This document shows positions 1 to 5,433 of a DNA stretch of 7,372 nucleotides, one piece after another; position 1 is the stretch's first letter, and each line of letters begins with the position of its first letter. The notes beneath the pieces are model-generated. The model was not told the origin of the DNA. It did no database searches and saw nothing but the letters and a program-made list of their open reading frames with translations. Made by a program: the position numbers and the translations under genes. The DNA is from an uncultured Angelakisella sp. (GTDB lineage: Bacteria > Bacillota > Clostridia > Oscillospirales > Ruminococcaceae): positions 1 through 7,372 of the forward strand of contig CALGIL010000125.1 in assembly GCA_937914895.1 (NCBI GenBank), in the 5' to 3' direction.

Positions 1-146
1 GAGTAAAAAAAGATAACTTTGGATAAAATCAGGGCCCCGCCCGCCAGGGCACAAATCGCCCCCGGCAGGTATCCCCGCCGGAGGCGATAAAGAGGTCCGG
101 GGCTATGCCCCACAGGGTAAAAAACAGACCTTTGATAAGAACCCAA
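1..146 (-). CDS. possible N-terminus of a membrane protein, cut by left edge
   Basis: In the minus frame after the TAG at 151-153, the reading is open to the window edge. It ends in a clearly hydrophobic stretch rich in Ala, Leu, Ile and Gly (roughly bases 5-60) preceded by a basic Arg-rich segment (Leu-Tyr-Arg-Leu-Arg-Arg). That is the pattern of a first membrane helix with positive residues before it. No ATG is available. Candidate starts are TTG at 144-146 and GTG at 111-113, and neither has a convincing Shine-Dalgarno sequence. A second minus frame over about 70-145 also reads hydrophobic before it stops, so a frameshifted relic is possible. It lies downstream of the acyl-CoA synthetase on the same strand, and no hairpin followed by a T-run separates them. 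I do not recognise the family. The 146-198 spacer shows only short GC hairpins. Confidence 0.25.
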   Translation of the reverse strand, partial: MGSYQRSVFYPVGHSPGPLYRLRRGYLPGAICALAGGALILSKVIFFY

Positions 147-198
147 GCCCTATCCGGAGCGCATCATCCCCCCGAAGGGAATCCCTGCCCGCAGGGCC

Positions 199-1881
199 TC
201 AATCCCCCTTGGTGGAAGCCAGATCCTTTTCCTTGATCTCCACCCGGCGGATCTTGCCGCTGATGGTTTTGGGCAGCTCGTCGATAAACTCCACAATCCG
301 GGGGTACTTGTAGGGGGCGGTCTGGCGCTTTACATAGTCCTGCAGCTCCTTGACCAGAGCGTCGGAGGGGGCGTAGCCCCGGGTGAGCACCACCGTGGCC
401 TTGACCACCGTCCCCCGCACCGGGTCGGGGGCGCCGGTGACGGCACATTCCATGACGGCGGGGTGCTCCATGAGGACGCTTTCGATCTCGAAGGGACCGA
501 TGCGGTAGCCGGACGCCTTGATGACGTCGTCGGTGCGGCCCACGTACCAAAAGTAGCCGTCCTCGTCCTGCCAGGCGGTGTCGCCCGTATGGTAGTACCC
601 GTCGTGCCAGGCCTTTTGGGTCAGTTCGGGATTTTTAAGGTATCCGGTAAAGAGGCCCACCTGGGGGCCGAGCGCCTTCACAACCACCTCGCCCACCTCG
701 CCCATGGGGGTGGGGGTGCCGTCCTCGCTCAGCAGGCGCACGTCAAACAGGGGGGAGCTTTTGCCCATGGAGCCGGGCTTGCACCGGGAGCCCACCAGGT
801 TGACCAGCAGCACCGTGGTTTCGGTCTGGCCGAAGGCCTCCATCAGGGGCAGGCCGGTGTATTCCAAAAAGCGGTTGTACACCTCGGGGTTCAGGGCCTC
901 CCCCGCCGTGGTGGCCCACTGCAGGCTGCTCAGGTCGTATCCGCCCATCCCCTCCTTGATAAAAAAGCGGTAGATGGTAGGCGGCGCGCAGAAGGTGGTG
1001 ATGCGGTACTGCTGGATCTTCTCCAACAGGTCGGAGGGGTGGAACCTGTCAAAGTCATAGACAAAAATGCCCGCGCCGCAAAGCCACTGGCCGTACAGCT
1101 TGCCCCACAGGGCCTTGCCCCACCCGGTGTCCGCCACCGTCAGATGAAGGCCGTCGGGCACCACGTTGTGCCAGTGCCGGGCGGTGATGATGTGCCCGAT
1201 GGGGTAGCAGTGGGTGTGCTCCACCATTTTGGGGTACCCGGTGGTGCCGGAGGTAAAGAAGATGATGCAGGGGTCGTCGGACCGGATGGGGATGCGCGCA
1301 AGGGTGGGGGCGCAGTCCTCCAGCCCGGCGTCAAAATCCACCCAGCCCTGCCGGGGGGCGGTGCCCCGGGCCAGATACTTTTGGATGGGCCGGTCAAACC
1401 GGGCGCAGGCGGCGTCCACCGCGTGGGAGACGTCCCCGTCGGCGGTGCAGACTACCGCGGACACGTCGGCCATCTCCACCCGGTACTGGACATCCTTTTC
1501 GGTGAGCAGATGGGTGGCGGGGATGATGACGGCGCCGATTTTGTGCAGGGCCAGAATGGTGTACCAAAACTGGTAGTGGCGCTTGAGGATGACCAGCACC
1601 TTGTCGCCCTTTTTTATGCCGTTTTTGAGGAATAGGTTGGCGGTGCGGTTGCTGTAATCCCGCATATCGGCAAAGGTGTAGGTGCGCTCCTCCCCCCGGT
1701 CGCTGGTCCACACCATGGCCCGGCGGTCCGGCTCCACGCCGGCGATATAGTCCACACAGTCATAGGCGAAGTTAAAGTCCCCGGGCACCACCGGCTCCCA
1801 GGTTTTTAAGACGCCGTGCTTGTCAAAGGATTCCTTGCAGTATTTTTGGTACAGCAGCGCAACATTTTCCATGGTCGTCAT
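199..1881 (-). CDS. AMP-forming acyl-CoA synthetase (MACS-like), candidate branched/short-chain acid ligase
   Basis: This 560-residue member of the ANL adenylate-forming superfamily is cytosolic. It activates a carboxylic acid with ATP to an acyl-AMP and transfers the acyl group to CoA. The phosphate-binding motif FFTSGTTGYPK is at residues 208-218, FGQTE at 350-354, HTGD at 431-434 and the hinge/C-terminal signature GRTDDVIKASGYR at 448-460. The catalytic lysine is K543 in PKTISGKIRR. The length and the DTGWGKALWG segment (251-260) resemble medium-chain acyl-CoA synthetases such as the Methanosarcina enzyme, which prefers 2-methylbutyrate (from memory). W254 sits where the acyl-pocket tryptophan is expected. 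The ATG overlaps the TGA of the upstream regulator by 4 bases (ATGA), so the two are probably translationally coupled. A second in-frame ATG at 1870-1872 has better spacing from the AGGGGG and could be the true start. The gene is presumably controlled by the T-box upstream of the regulator. The family assignment is firm, the substrate is not. Confidence 0.93.
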   Translation of the reverse strand: MTTMENVALLYQKYCKESFDKHGVLKTWEPVVPGDFNFAYDCVDYIAGVEPDRRAMVWTSDRGEERTYTFADMRDYSNRTANLFLKNGIKKGDKVLVILKRHYQFWYTILALHKIGAVIIPATHLLTEKDVQYRVEMADVSAVVCTADGDVSHAVDAACARFDRPIQKYLARGTAPRQGWVDFDAGLEDCAPTLARIPIRSDDPCIIFFTSGTTGYPKMVEHTHCYPIGHIITARHWHNVVPDGLHLTVADTGWGKALWGKLYGQWLCGAGIFVYDFDRFHPSDLLEKIQQYRITTFCAPPTIYRFFIKEGMGGYDLSSLQWATTAGEALNPEVYNRFLEYTGLPLMEAFGQTETTVLLVNLVGSRCKPGSMGKSSPLFDVRLLSEDGTPTPMGEVGEVVVKALGPQVGLFTGYLKNPELTQKAWHDGYYHTGDTAWQDEDGYFWYVGRTDDVIKASGYRIGPFEIESVLMEHPAVMECAVTGAPDPVRGTVVKATVVLTRGYAPSDALVKELQDYVKRQTAPYKYPRIVEFIDELPKTISGKIRRVEIKEKDLASTKGD

Positions 1882-2459
1882 TCCCCCTGGCCCTTAGTCA
1901 GCACCACAGCCAAAAAGGTGCAGTCCGCCCCCCCGGCGGCAATCATGCCGTGGCCGTGGGAGGAATCGTAATAGACGCAGTCGCCGGGCCCCAGGACTTC
2001 CTCGTAGCCCCCTTCGAACACCACCTTCAGGCTGCCCTCCAGCACATAGTCAAACTCCTGGCCGTCGTGGCGGGACAGGGGGATGGCGGCATCCTGCTCC
2101 TCCTGGCGGTAGGGGGCGGTGACCAAAAACGGCTCGCAGGATTTGCCCCGAAAGCGGTACCCCAGATGCTGGTAGGCAAAGCCCTTGCGCCGCCGGATGG
2201 GCAGCCCGCCTCCCTTTCGCACCACGCTGTAAAAGGACAGCCTGGGGCTTTCGCCGGTGATGAGCTCAATCATGTCCATCCCCAGCACCTCGGCCACCAT
2301 CACCAAAAAGGAGAAGGAAAAATCGCTGCTGCCCTCCTCCGCGGTCAGGTACTCCTCCACCGGCATCTTCAGGGCCGCCGCCATCTCCTCGGCGGTAATG
2401 TTTAAAATCTCCCTCATGGTGCGAATGCGCTCCGCCACCTCTTGCAGCCTGACTTCCAT
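1878..2459 (-). CDS. XRE-family regulator with C-terminal cupin domain
   Basis: A 193-residue protein with a helix-turn-helix of the XRE type at about residues 5-65 and a single cupin domain at about 110-190. The cupin carries the typical run HDGQEFDYVLEGS (131-143), a central LGPGDCVYYDS (156-166) and a following HGHGM. Proteins of this build are DNA-binding regulators whose cupin senses a small molecule or metal. Next to an acyl-CoA synthetase the effector may be the acid or its CoA ester, which is inference. The start is fixed by AAAGGAG at 2467-2473, seven bases upstream of the ATG. An in-frame extension to 2573 is open, but it would run through the T-box terminator and is rejected. The stop codon overlaps the ATG of the synthetase. 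The gene is the first cistron behind the T-box, so a regulator is itself under tRNA-dependent attenuation. Confidence 0.9.
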   Translation of the reverse strand: MEVRLQEVAERIRTMREILNITAEEMAAALKMPVEEYLTAEEGSSDFSFSFLVMVAEVLGMDMIELITGESPRLSFYSVVRKGGGLPIRRRKGFAYQHLGYRFRGKSCEPFLVTAPYRQEEQDAAIPLSRHDGQEFDYVLEGSLKVVFEGGYEEVLGPGDCVYYDSSHGHGMIAAGGADCTFLAVVLTKGQGE

Positions 2460-2482
2460 TCCAAAACTCCTTTCTGTCGCGT

Positions 2483-2530
2483 AAAATAAAAAAACAGCCC
2501 GCCCCATACAGTTATGGGACGGGCAGCTGT
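2483..2530 (-). terminator. T-box regulated intrinsic terminator
   Basis: Arms GCCCGTCCCATA and TATGGGGCGGGC form 12 consecutive pairs including one G-U around an ACTG loop. They extend, after a bulged T, with ACAGC/GCTGT, and are followed by TTTTTTTATTTT. The 5' arm contains the GTCCC that pairs with the T-box GGG in the antiterminator, so terminator and antiterminator exclude each other. Confidence 0.93.
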
Positions 2531-2767
2531 CTGCTCGCGGTACCACCCAAGTTGCGCCTGCGGCGCCACTCATCAGAATCCAACAATTCCGAGCCGGTAA
2601 CGCAGCTCACGCGTGGACACCCTACTGGGACAAATCCGTTGGGGTTCCCTGCTCGGAGGTGATGGACCAAATCCCGGCGCCGCATGCTTACACCAGCCGC
2701 ATGCTCTCTGCAGGCTCCGCTTGTAGATGGTCTGTCCTCTTCAACGCTTTCGTGGCATATGAAGTTG
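2483..2767 (-). promoter_or_regulatory. T-box leader, predicted tRNA-Ile specificity
   Basis: This is a complete T-box riboswitch on the minus strand. The T-box core TGGGTGGTACCGCG lies at 2536-2549, and its acceptor-binding bulge UGGU is at 2542-2545. Stem I is recognisable from GAAGAGG (2736-2742) pairing with CCTC (2656-2659), an AG-rich bulge AGAGAG (2704-2709), and an apical hairpin with arms GCATGC (2699-2704 and 2682-2687) around GGCTGGTGTAA. The specifier loop lies between helix GAGG/CCTC and helix GACCA (2728-2732)/TGGTC (2665-2669). Its 3' side is C-AUC-A, so the specifier is AUC at 2661-2663 (isoleucine). The last bulge base U predicts discriminator A, as expected for tRNA-Ile and against a serine reading of the overlapping UCC. 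The stem II region (AGTAGG, GCGTTAC) and a stem III hairpin (2554-2566) follow. It controls the XRE-cupin and acyl-CoA synthetase genes. Confidence 0.93.
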
Positions 2768-2773
2768 TTCCCT

Positions 2774-2803
2774 ATCTTAGCTTATGGAGGGGGGCCTTGT
2801 CAA
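2774..2803 (-). promoter_or_regulatory. sigma-A promoter for the T-box transcript
   Basis: A perfect -35 TTGACA (2798-2803) is followed after 18 bases by TAAGAT (2774-2779), which matches four of six -10 positions. Transcription would start near 2767, just ahead of stem I. The -35 element overlaps the TGA stop codon of the upstream phosphatase gene, so the two genes are packed with no spare spacer. Confidence 0.75.
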
Positions 2804-3453
2804 CCCCTTGCCAAAATTATTTTTTCCAGCTCCTCCAGCGAATCCGCCAGGGCGTCGGGGTTTTGGGCCTTTAAAACGTCCTTTGGCTGAAAGCCCCAGG
2901 TGACCGCAACGGTGTAAAGGCAAGCGGCTTTACCGGTCTGCACATCCACGTCGGAATCCCCCGCGTAGACACAGTCCCCGGGGCGGGCGTCAAACTCCCG
3001 CAGCACCTCCAGTACCCCCGCCGGGTCGGGCTTGGGCGGGGCCCCGTCCCGCTGGCCCACGGCCATGTCCAGGGCGCCGCCGTATGTACTGATCCACACC
3101 GCCTGGGTCATGGCGTGGGGCTTGTTGGACACCACCGCGGTTTTCCACCCCGCCGCCTGCAGGCGGCGCAGCATCTCGGGCACCCCATCGTAGGGGTGGC
3201 CGCCCCTGGTGCACAGGTCGCTGTACAGCATTTCGTAATCGGCCCGTACCCGTTGGCCGTGGACAAGGTAATCCCCGGGGGTCATCATGTTTTGCACCAG
3301 CCGGCCCACCCCCCAGCCGACAAAGCCCTTATAGGCTTCCTCCGGATGGCGGGGCAGACCGCTGATTTCCAGGGCGGTGTTGGCGCACAGGGCAATGTCC
3401 GCCAGGGAATCCAGCAGCGTGCCGTCCAGGTCAAAAACCGCAACTTTGTTCAA
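2800..3453 (-). CDS. HAD-superfamily phosphatase, phosphoglycolate-phosphatase type
   Basis: This 217-residue cytosolic hydrolase has the full HAD motif set: FDLDGTLLDS with nucleophile D8 and acid D10, SNK (S109, K111), K141 in PPKPDP, and GDSDVD (165-170) for Mg2+ binding. The helical cap between about residues 16 and 85 and the overall length fit the Gph/PGP subfamily. This group removes phosphate from 2-phosphoglycolate or related small phosphoesters, and the exact substrate cannot be read from sequence. The start is a TTG at 3451-3453. There is a TGA in frame four codons upstream and no ATG before residue 56, and a GGAG (about 3466-3469) sits 12 bases ahead of it. The promoter is at 3513-3541. 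The gene ends directly inside the promoter of the T-box transcript, and some read-through into that leader is possible. Confidence 0.88.
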   Translation of the reverse strand: MNKVAVFDLDGTLLDSLADIALCANTALEISGLPRHPEEAYKGFVGWGVGRLVQNMMTPGDYLVHGQRVRADYEMLYSDLCTRGGHPYDGVPEMLRRLQAAGWKTAVVSNKPHAMTQAVWISTYGGALDMAVGQRDGAPPKPDPAGVLEVLREFDARPGDCVYAGDSDVDVQTGKAACLYTVAVTWGFQPKDVLKAQNPDALADSLEELEKIILARG

Positions 3454-3486
3454 AACGCTTTTTCACTCCGTTTTTCGTTTTCGCAG

Positions 3487-3502
3487 GGGCGCCGCGGCGC
3501 CC
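3487..3502. repeat. 16-bp perfect GC palindrome in the phosphatase 5' UTR
   Basis: GGGCGCCGCGGCGCCC is a perfect palindrome placed within the first 20 or so bases transcribed from the minus promoter at 3513-3541. It could be a 5'-protecting hairpin or an operator. No function can be assigned. Confidence 0.6.
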
Positions 3503-3512
3503 GCTCCGCTCC

Positions 3513-3541
3513 ATTATAGCGGCAAAGGCATTGACAGTCAA
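3513..3541 (-). promoter_or_regulatory. sigma-A promoter for the HAD phosphatase
   Basis: TTGACT (3536-3541), a 17-base spacer and a perfect TATAAT (3513-3518) on the minus strand. Transcription should start near 3506, leaving a leader of about 50 bases before the TTG start codon. Its -35 element overlaps the -35 of the divergent thiT promoter. Confidence 0.82.
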
Positions 3542-3559
3542 CGCCGGGGGGTGTATACT
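3531..3559 (+). promoter_or_regulatory. sigma-A promoter for the TPP riboswitch and thiT
   Basis: A perfect TTGACA (3531-3536), 17 bases, then TATACT (3554-3559). Transcription should start near 3566, immediately ahead of the TPP aptamer. Confidence 0.88.
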
Positions 3560-3565
3560 GGGGGC

Positions 3566-3712
3566 ACAAACCAGGGGGGCCCGTATGTGCGGACTGAGAT
3601 TTGGGACCATATCCCATGACCCTTAAACCTGATCTGGATCATGCCAGCGTAGGAAGGGAATATCCGACTGACGAGACGCGTCTCGGGGATTTTCCCCGGG
3701 GGGCGTTTTTTT
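3566..3712 (+). promoter_or_regulatory. TPP riboswitch (THI box) with terminator platform
   Basis: The aptamer core is unmistakable. CTGAGA is at 3593-3598, ACCCTTAAACCTGATCTGG at about 3619-3637 and ATGCCAGCGTAGGAAGGGA at 3641-3659. CCG/CGG (3581-3592) forms a short P3, and TGGGA/TCCCA (3602-3616) forms the variable P3a hairpin. The platform at 3672-3712 holds a terminator and a competing palindrome. TPP binding should end transcription before thiT, so transporter synthesis rises when thiamine is scarce. The 5' boundary of P1 is uncertain. Confidence 0.95.
3679..3712 (+). terminator. riboswitch-controlled intrinsic terminator
   Basis: CGTCTC-GGGGA pairs with TCCCC-GGGG-CG (two bulged G, two G-U pairs), followed by seven T (3706-3712). 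The palindrome CGAGACGCGTCTCG (3672-3685) takes up the 5' part of this stem and is the likely antiterminator. Confidence 0.8.
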
Positions 3713-3771
3713 CTTACGGCGCGCGACAGAACGGGTGAACAACAAACAGAGGATTTGGAGGTTCACAGACA

Positions 3772-4332
3772 ATGCAAACGTACAAAAAGACCCGGATTTT
3801 GGTGGAGTGCGCGGTGATGATCGCCGTGGCCACCGTCCTGAGCATGATCACCCTGTTCCAGATGCCCCAGGGGGGGGATATTACCGCGGCGGCCACCCTG
3901 CCCCTGCTGGTCATCTCCCACCGCCACGGTCTGAAGTGGGGGCTGTTTACCGGTTTTACCCACGGGCTGCTGCAGACCATGCTGGGGATGAAAAACGTCA
4001 TGGCCGCGGGGAGCCTTGGCACCATGATCCTCTGCGTGCTGCTGGACTATGTGCTGGCCTATACGGTCATGGGCGCCGCCTGCGTCTTTGAGGGGCTGTT
4101 CCCCAAAAACCGGCGCCTGGGGCTGGCCGTCGGCTCGGTGGCGGTGGGCCTTGTCCGCTATGCCTGCAGCTTTTTGTCCGGCATCCTCATCTGGGGGGCC
4201 TACGCCCCGGCGGACCAGCCGGTCTGGCTTTATTCCCTGTCCTACAACGGCAGCTATATGATCCCCGAGATCATCATCACCACCGTGGCGGCGGTGCTGC
4301 TGATTCCGGCCCTGGACCACCGGGCGGCATAA
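3772..4332 (+). CDS. thiT: thiamine transporter ThiT, S-component of an ECF transporter
   Basis: A 186-residue membrane protein with about six hydrophobic segments. It binds extracellular thiamine and joins a shared EcfA/A'/T energising module to import it, and no such module is in the window. Family signatures are GGDITAA (34-40), LDYVLAY (91-97), SGILIWGAYAP (136-146) and SYNGSYMIPE (157-166). By eye against the Lactococcus lactis structure (recalled, constant offset of 8), Y93, G137, W141, Y154 and N159 match thiamine-contacting residues. The expected Glu84 is Asp92 and the expected His125 is Ser133. The start is fixed by GGAGG at 3757-3761, ten bases before the ATG. Transcription depends on the TPP riboswitch just upstream, which supports thiamine as substrate independently of the protein sequence. 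Confidence 0.95.
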   Translation: MQTYKKTRILVECAVMIAVATVLSMITLFQMPQGGDITAAATLPLLVISHRHGLKWGLFTGFTHGLLQTMLGMKNVMAAGSLGTMILCVLLDYVLAYTVMGAACVFEGLFPKNRRLGLAVGSVAVGLVRYACSFLSGILIWGAYAPADQPVWLYSLSYNGSYMIPEIIITTVAAVLLIPALDHRAA

Positions 4333-4386
4333 GCTAAAGCCCACCCCGGCGCTTTATCTCACGCAGCCGCTTTTTCGACAGCCTAA

Positions 4387-4426
4387 GGCGGCGGAGCATC
4401 TGCTCCGCCGCCTGCTTTGTCTTTTT
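4387..4426 (+). terminator. intrinsic terminator after thiT
   Basis: A perfect 12-bp stem, GGCGGCGGAGCA paired with TGCTCCGCCGCC (4387-4412, TC in the loop), is followed by TGCTTTGTCTTTTT. The T-run touches the stop codon of the convergent DegV-family gene at 4425. The stem itself would also form in minus-strand RNA but lacks a U-tract there. Confidence 0.85.
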
Positions 4427-5312
4427 ATACGTGCCGGTTGGCCGCCATGTAAAAGAGGGCCACCGTGCCAATGCCGGTGTGTGCCCCAATGGTGGGCCCG
4501 ATGTAGGAGATGAGATACTCCCCGATGCCGGTGCGCTCCTGGATCAGGTCCCGGAGCAGCTCGGCGTCCTCGATGCAGTCGCTGTGACTGATAAAGACGA
4601 CGTCGTTTTCCGCCTCGTACCCCTTAATCCTTTCCTGGAGGGAGTCGGCCATCTGAATAAGGGCCGCCTTTTTGCCCCGGACCTTGCCATAGGGGATAAG
4701 CTTGCCCTCATCGTTGACATAGATGCGGGGCTTAATGCCCAGGGCCGAGCCCACAATAGCGGAGGTCTTGCTGACCCGGCCGCCCCGCTGGAGGTGGAAC
4801 AGGTCGTCCGCCACCACGTCATGGAACAGCCGCAGCTTGTTGTCCTCCACCCACTGGGCAATTTCTTCCAGGGATTTCCCCTGCTCCTTCAGCCGAAGGG
4901 CCTTGTGCACCAGCAGGCCCTCGCCCATGGAGGCGCACAGGGTATCCAGGACCACGATGGCTGCCTGGGGGTATTTTTCCTGCAGCTCCTGCCGGGCGAT
5001 GCAGATGCTGTTGTAGGTGCCGCTGAGCCCCGAGGAAAAGGCCAGATGCAGGATGTCATAACCGTCTTCCAGCAAGGGGACAAACTGGTCCACCGCCTGC
5101 TGGGGGTTGGCCTGCTGGGTGCTGGGCATTTTGCCCGCCCGCATTTCATCGTAAAACTGCCGCAGGCCAAGGCTTTTGCTGTGGCCGTCATAAACCACGC
5201 CGTCGATGATATAATCGATGTGCAGGGGCCTGCCCAATCCGTGCTGCTGATAATATTCCTCAGGGAAATCGCACGTGTTGTCCGTGGTGATGACAAAGGG
5301 TCTGTCTGCCAT
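4425..5312 (-). CDS. DegV-family fatty-acid-binding protein (FakB-like)
   Basis: A 295-residue cytosolic protein of the two-domain DegV fold. Members bind a single fatty acid. FakB proteins present it to the kinase FakA, making acyl-phosphate for phospholipid synthesis. Signatures seen are VITTDNTCDFP (7-17), PSTQQANP (63-70, the usual S/T-rich site), SSGLSGTYNS (93-102) with the Ser thought to hold the carboxylate, LQRGGRVSK (174-182), and GPTIGAHTGIG (272-282). No fakA lies nearby. The start is set by a perfect AGGAGG six bases before the ATG at 5310-5312. An open extension upstream to 5558 would cross the promoter and the end of the PBP gene and is not used. The gene is convergent with thiT and monocistronic from its own promoter at 5362-5390. 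Specificity for chain type cannot be told. Confidence 0.93.
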   Translation of the reverse strand: MADRPFVITTDNTCDFPEEYYQQHGLGRPLHIDYIIDGVVYDGHSKSLGLRQFYDEMRAGKMPSTQQANPQQAVDQFVPLLEDGYDILHLAFSSGLSGTYNSICIARQELQEKYPQAAIVVLDTLCASMGEGLLVHKALRLKEQGKSLEEIAQWVEDNKLRLFHDVVADDLFHLQRGGRVSKTSAIVGSALGIKPRIYVNDEGKLIPYGKVRGKKAALIQMADSLQERIKGYEAENDVVFISHSDCIEDAELLRDLIQERTGIGEYLISYIGPTIGAHTGIGTVALFYMAANRHV

Positions 5313-5361
5313 ATTCTGCCTCCTATCCTGTGAATTCCCCTTATGTACTATGTATTTTTTT

Positions 5362-5390
5362 ATTATACAATGGCGCACCCCCAAATGCAA
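5362..5390 (-). promoter_or_regulatory. sigma-A promoter for the DegV-family gene
   Basis: TTGCAT (5385-5390), 17 bases, then a perfect TATAAT (5362-5367) on the minus strand. Transcription starts near 5355, giving a leader of about 43 bases. The -35 and most of the spacer sit inside the inverted repeat at 5375-5409. Confidence 0.82.
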
Positions 5391-5409
5391 GGCCAAGCAT
5401 TGGGGGTGC
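5375..5409. repeat. long inverted repeat between PBP and DegV genes
   Basis: Arms GCACCCCCAAATGC and GCATTGGGGGTGC pair over 13 positions with one bulged A and an eight-base centre. No T-run follows on either strand, so it is not a standard intrinsic terminator. It could still slow polymerase at the end of the PBP transcript (stop at 5434) or serve as an operator over the DegV promoter. Confidence 0.7.
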
Positions 5410-5433
5410 TTCGGGTCAATTTGAAGTTTTTGG

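Noticed and set aside
64..145. Possible plus-strand riboswitch-like fold (AAAGAGGTC and GACCTTT arms around GGGGC/GCCCC)
   Set aside because: The stems form, but no conserved riboswitch core was recognised and no plus-strand gene lies downstream. The region is better read as a possible minus-strand coding start.
463..1635. Long plus-strand ORF of 390 codons
   Set aside because: It is antisense to the acyl-CoA synthetase, whose motifs are unambiguous. Its translation is rich in Gly, Val, His and Ala with no recognisable domain, as expected for a shadow in GC-rich DNA.
2460..2573. N-terminal extension of the XRE-cupin protein
   Set aside because: It would translate the T-box core and terminator hairpin. 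The ATG at 2457-2459 has a well-placed AAAGGAG.
2661..2665. Serine (UCC) reading of the T-box specifier
   Set aside because: The loop defined by the flanking helices places AUC followed by A at the specifier position. The UGGU bulge expects discriminator A, whereas serine tRNAs usually carry G.
2659..2890. Small plus-strand ORFs over the T-box leader
   Set aside because: The sequence is fully explained by conserved T-box RNA elements on the other strand plus the end of the phosphatase gene.
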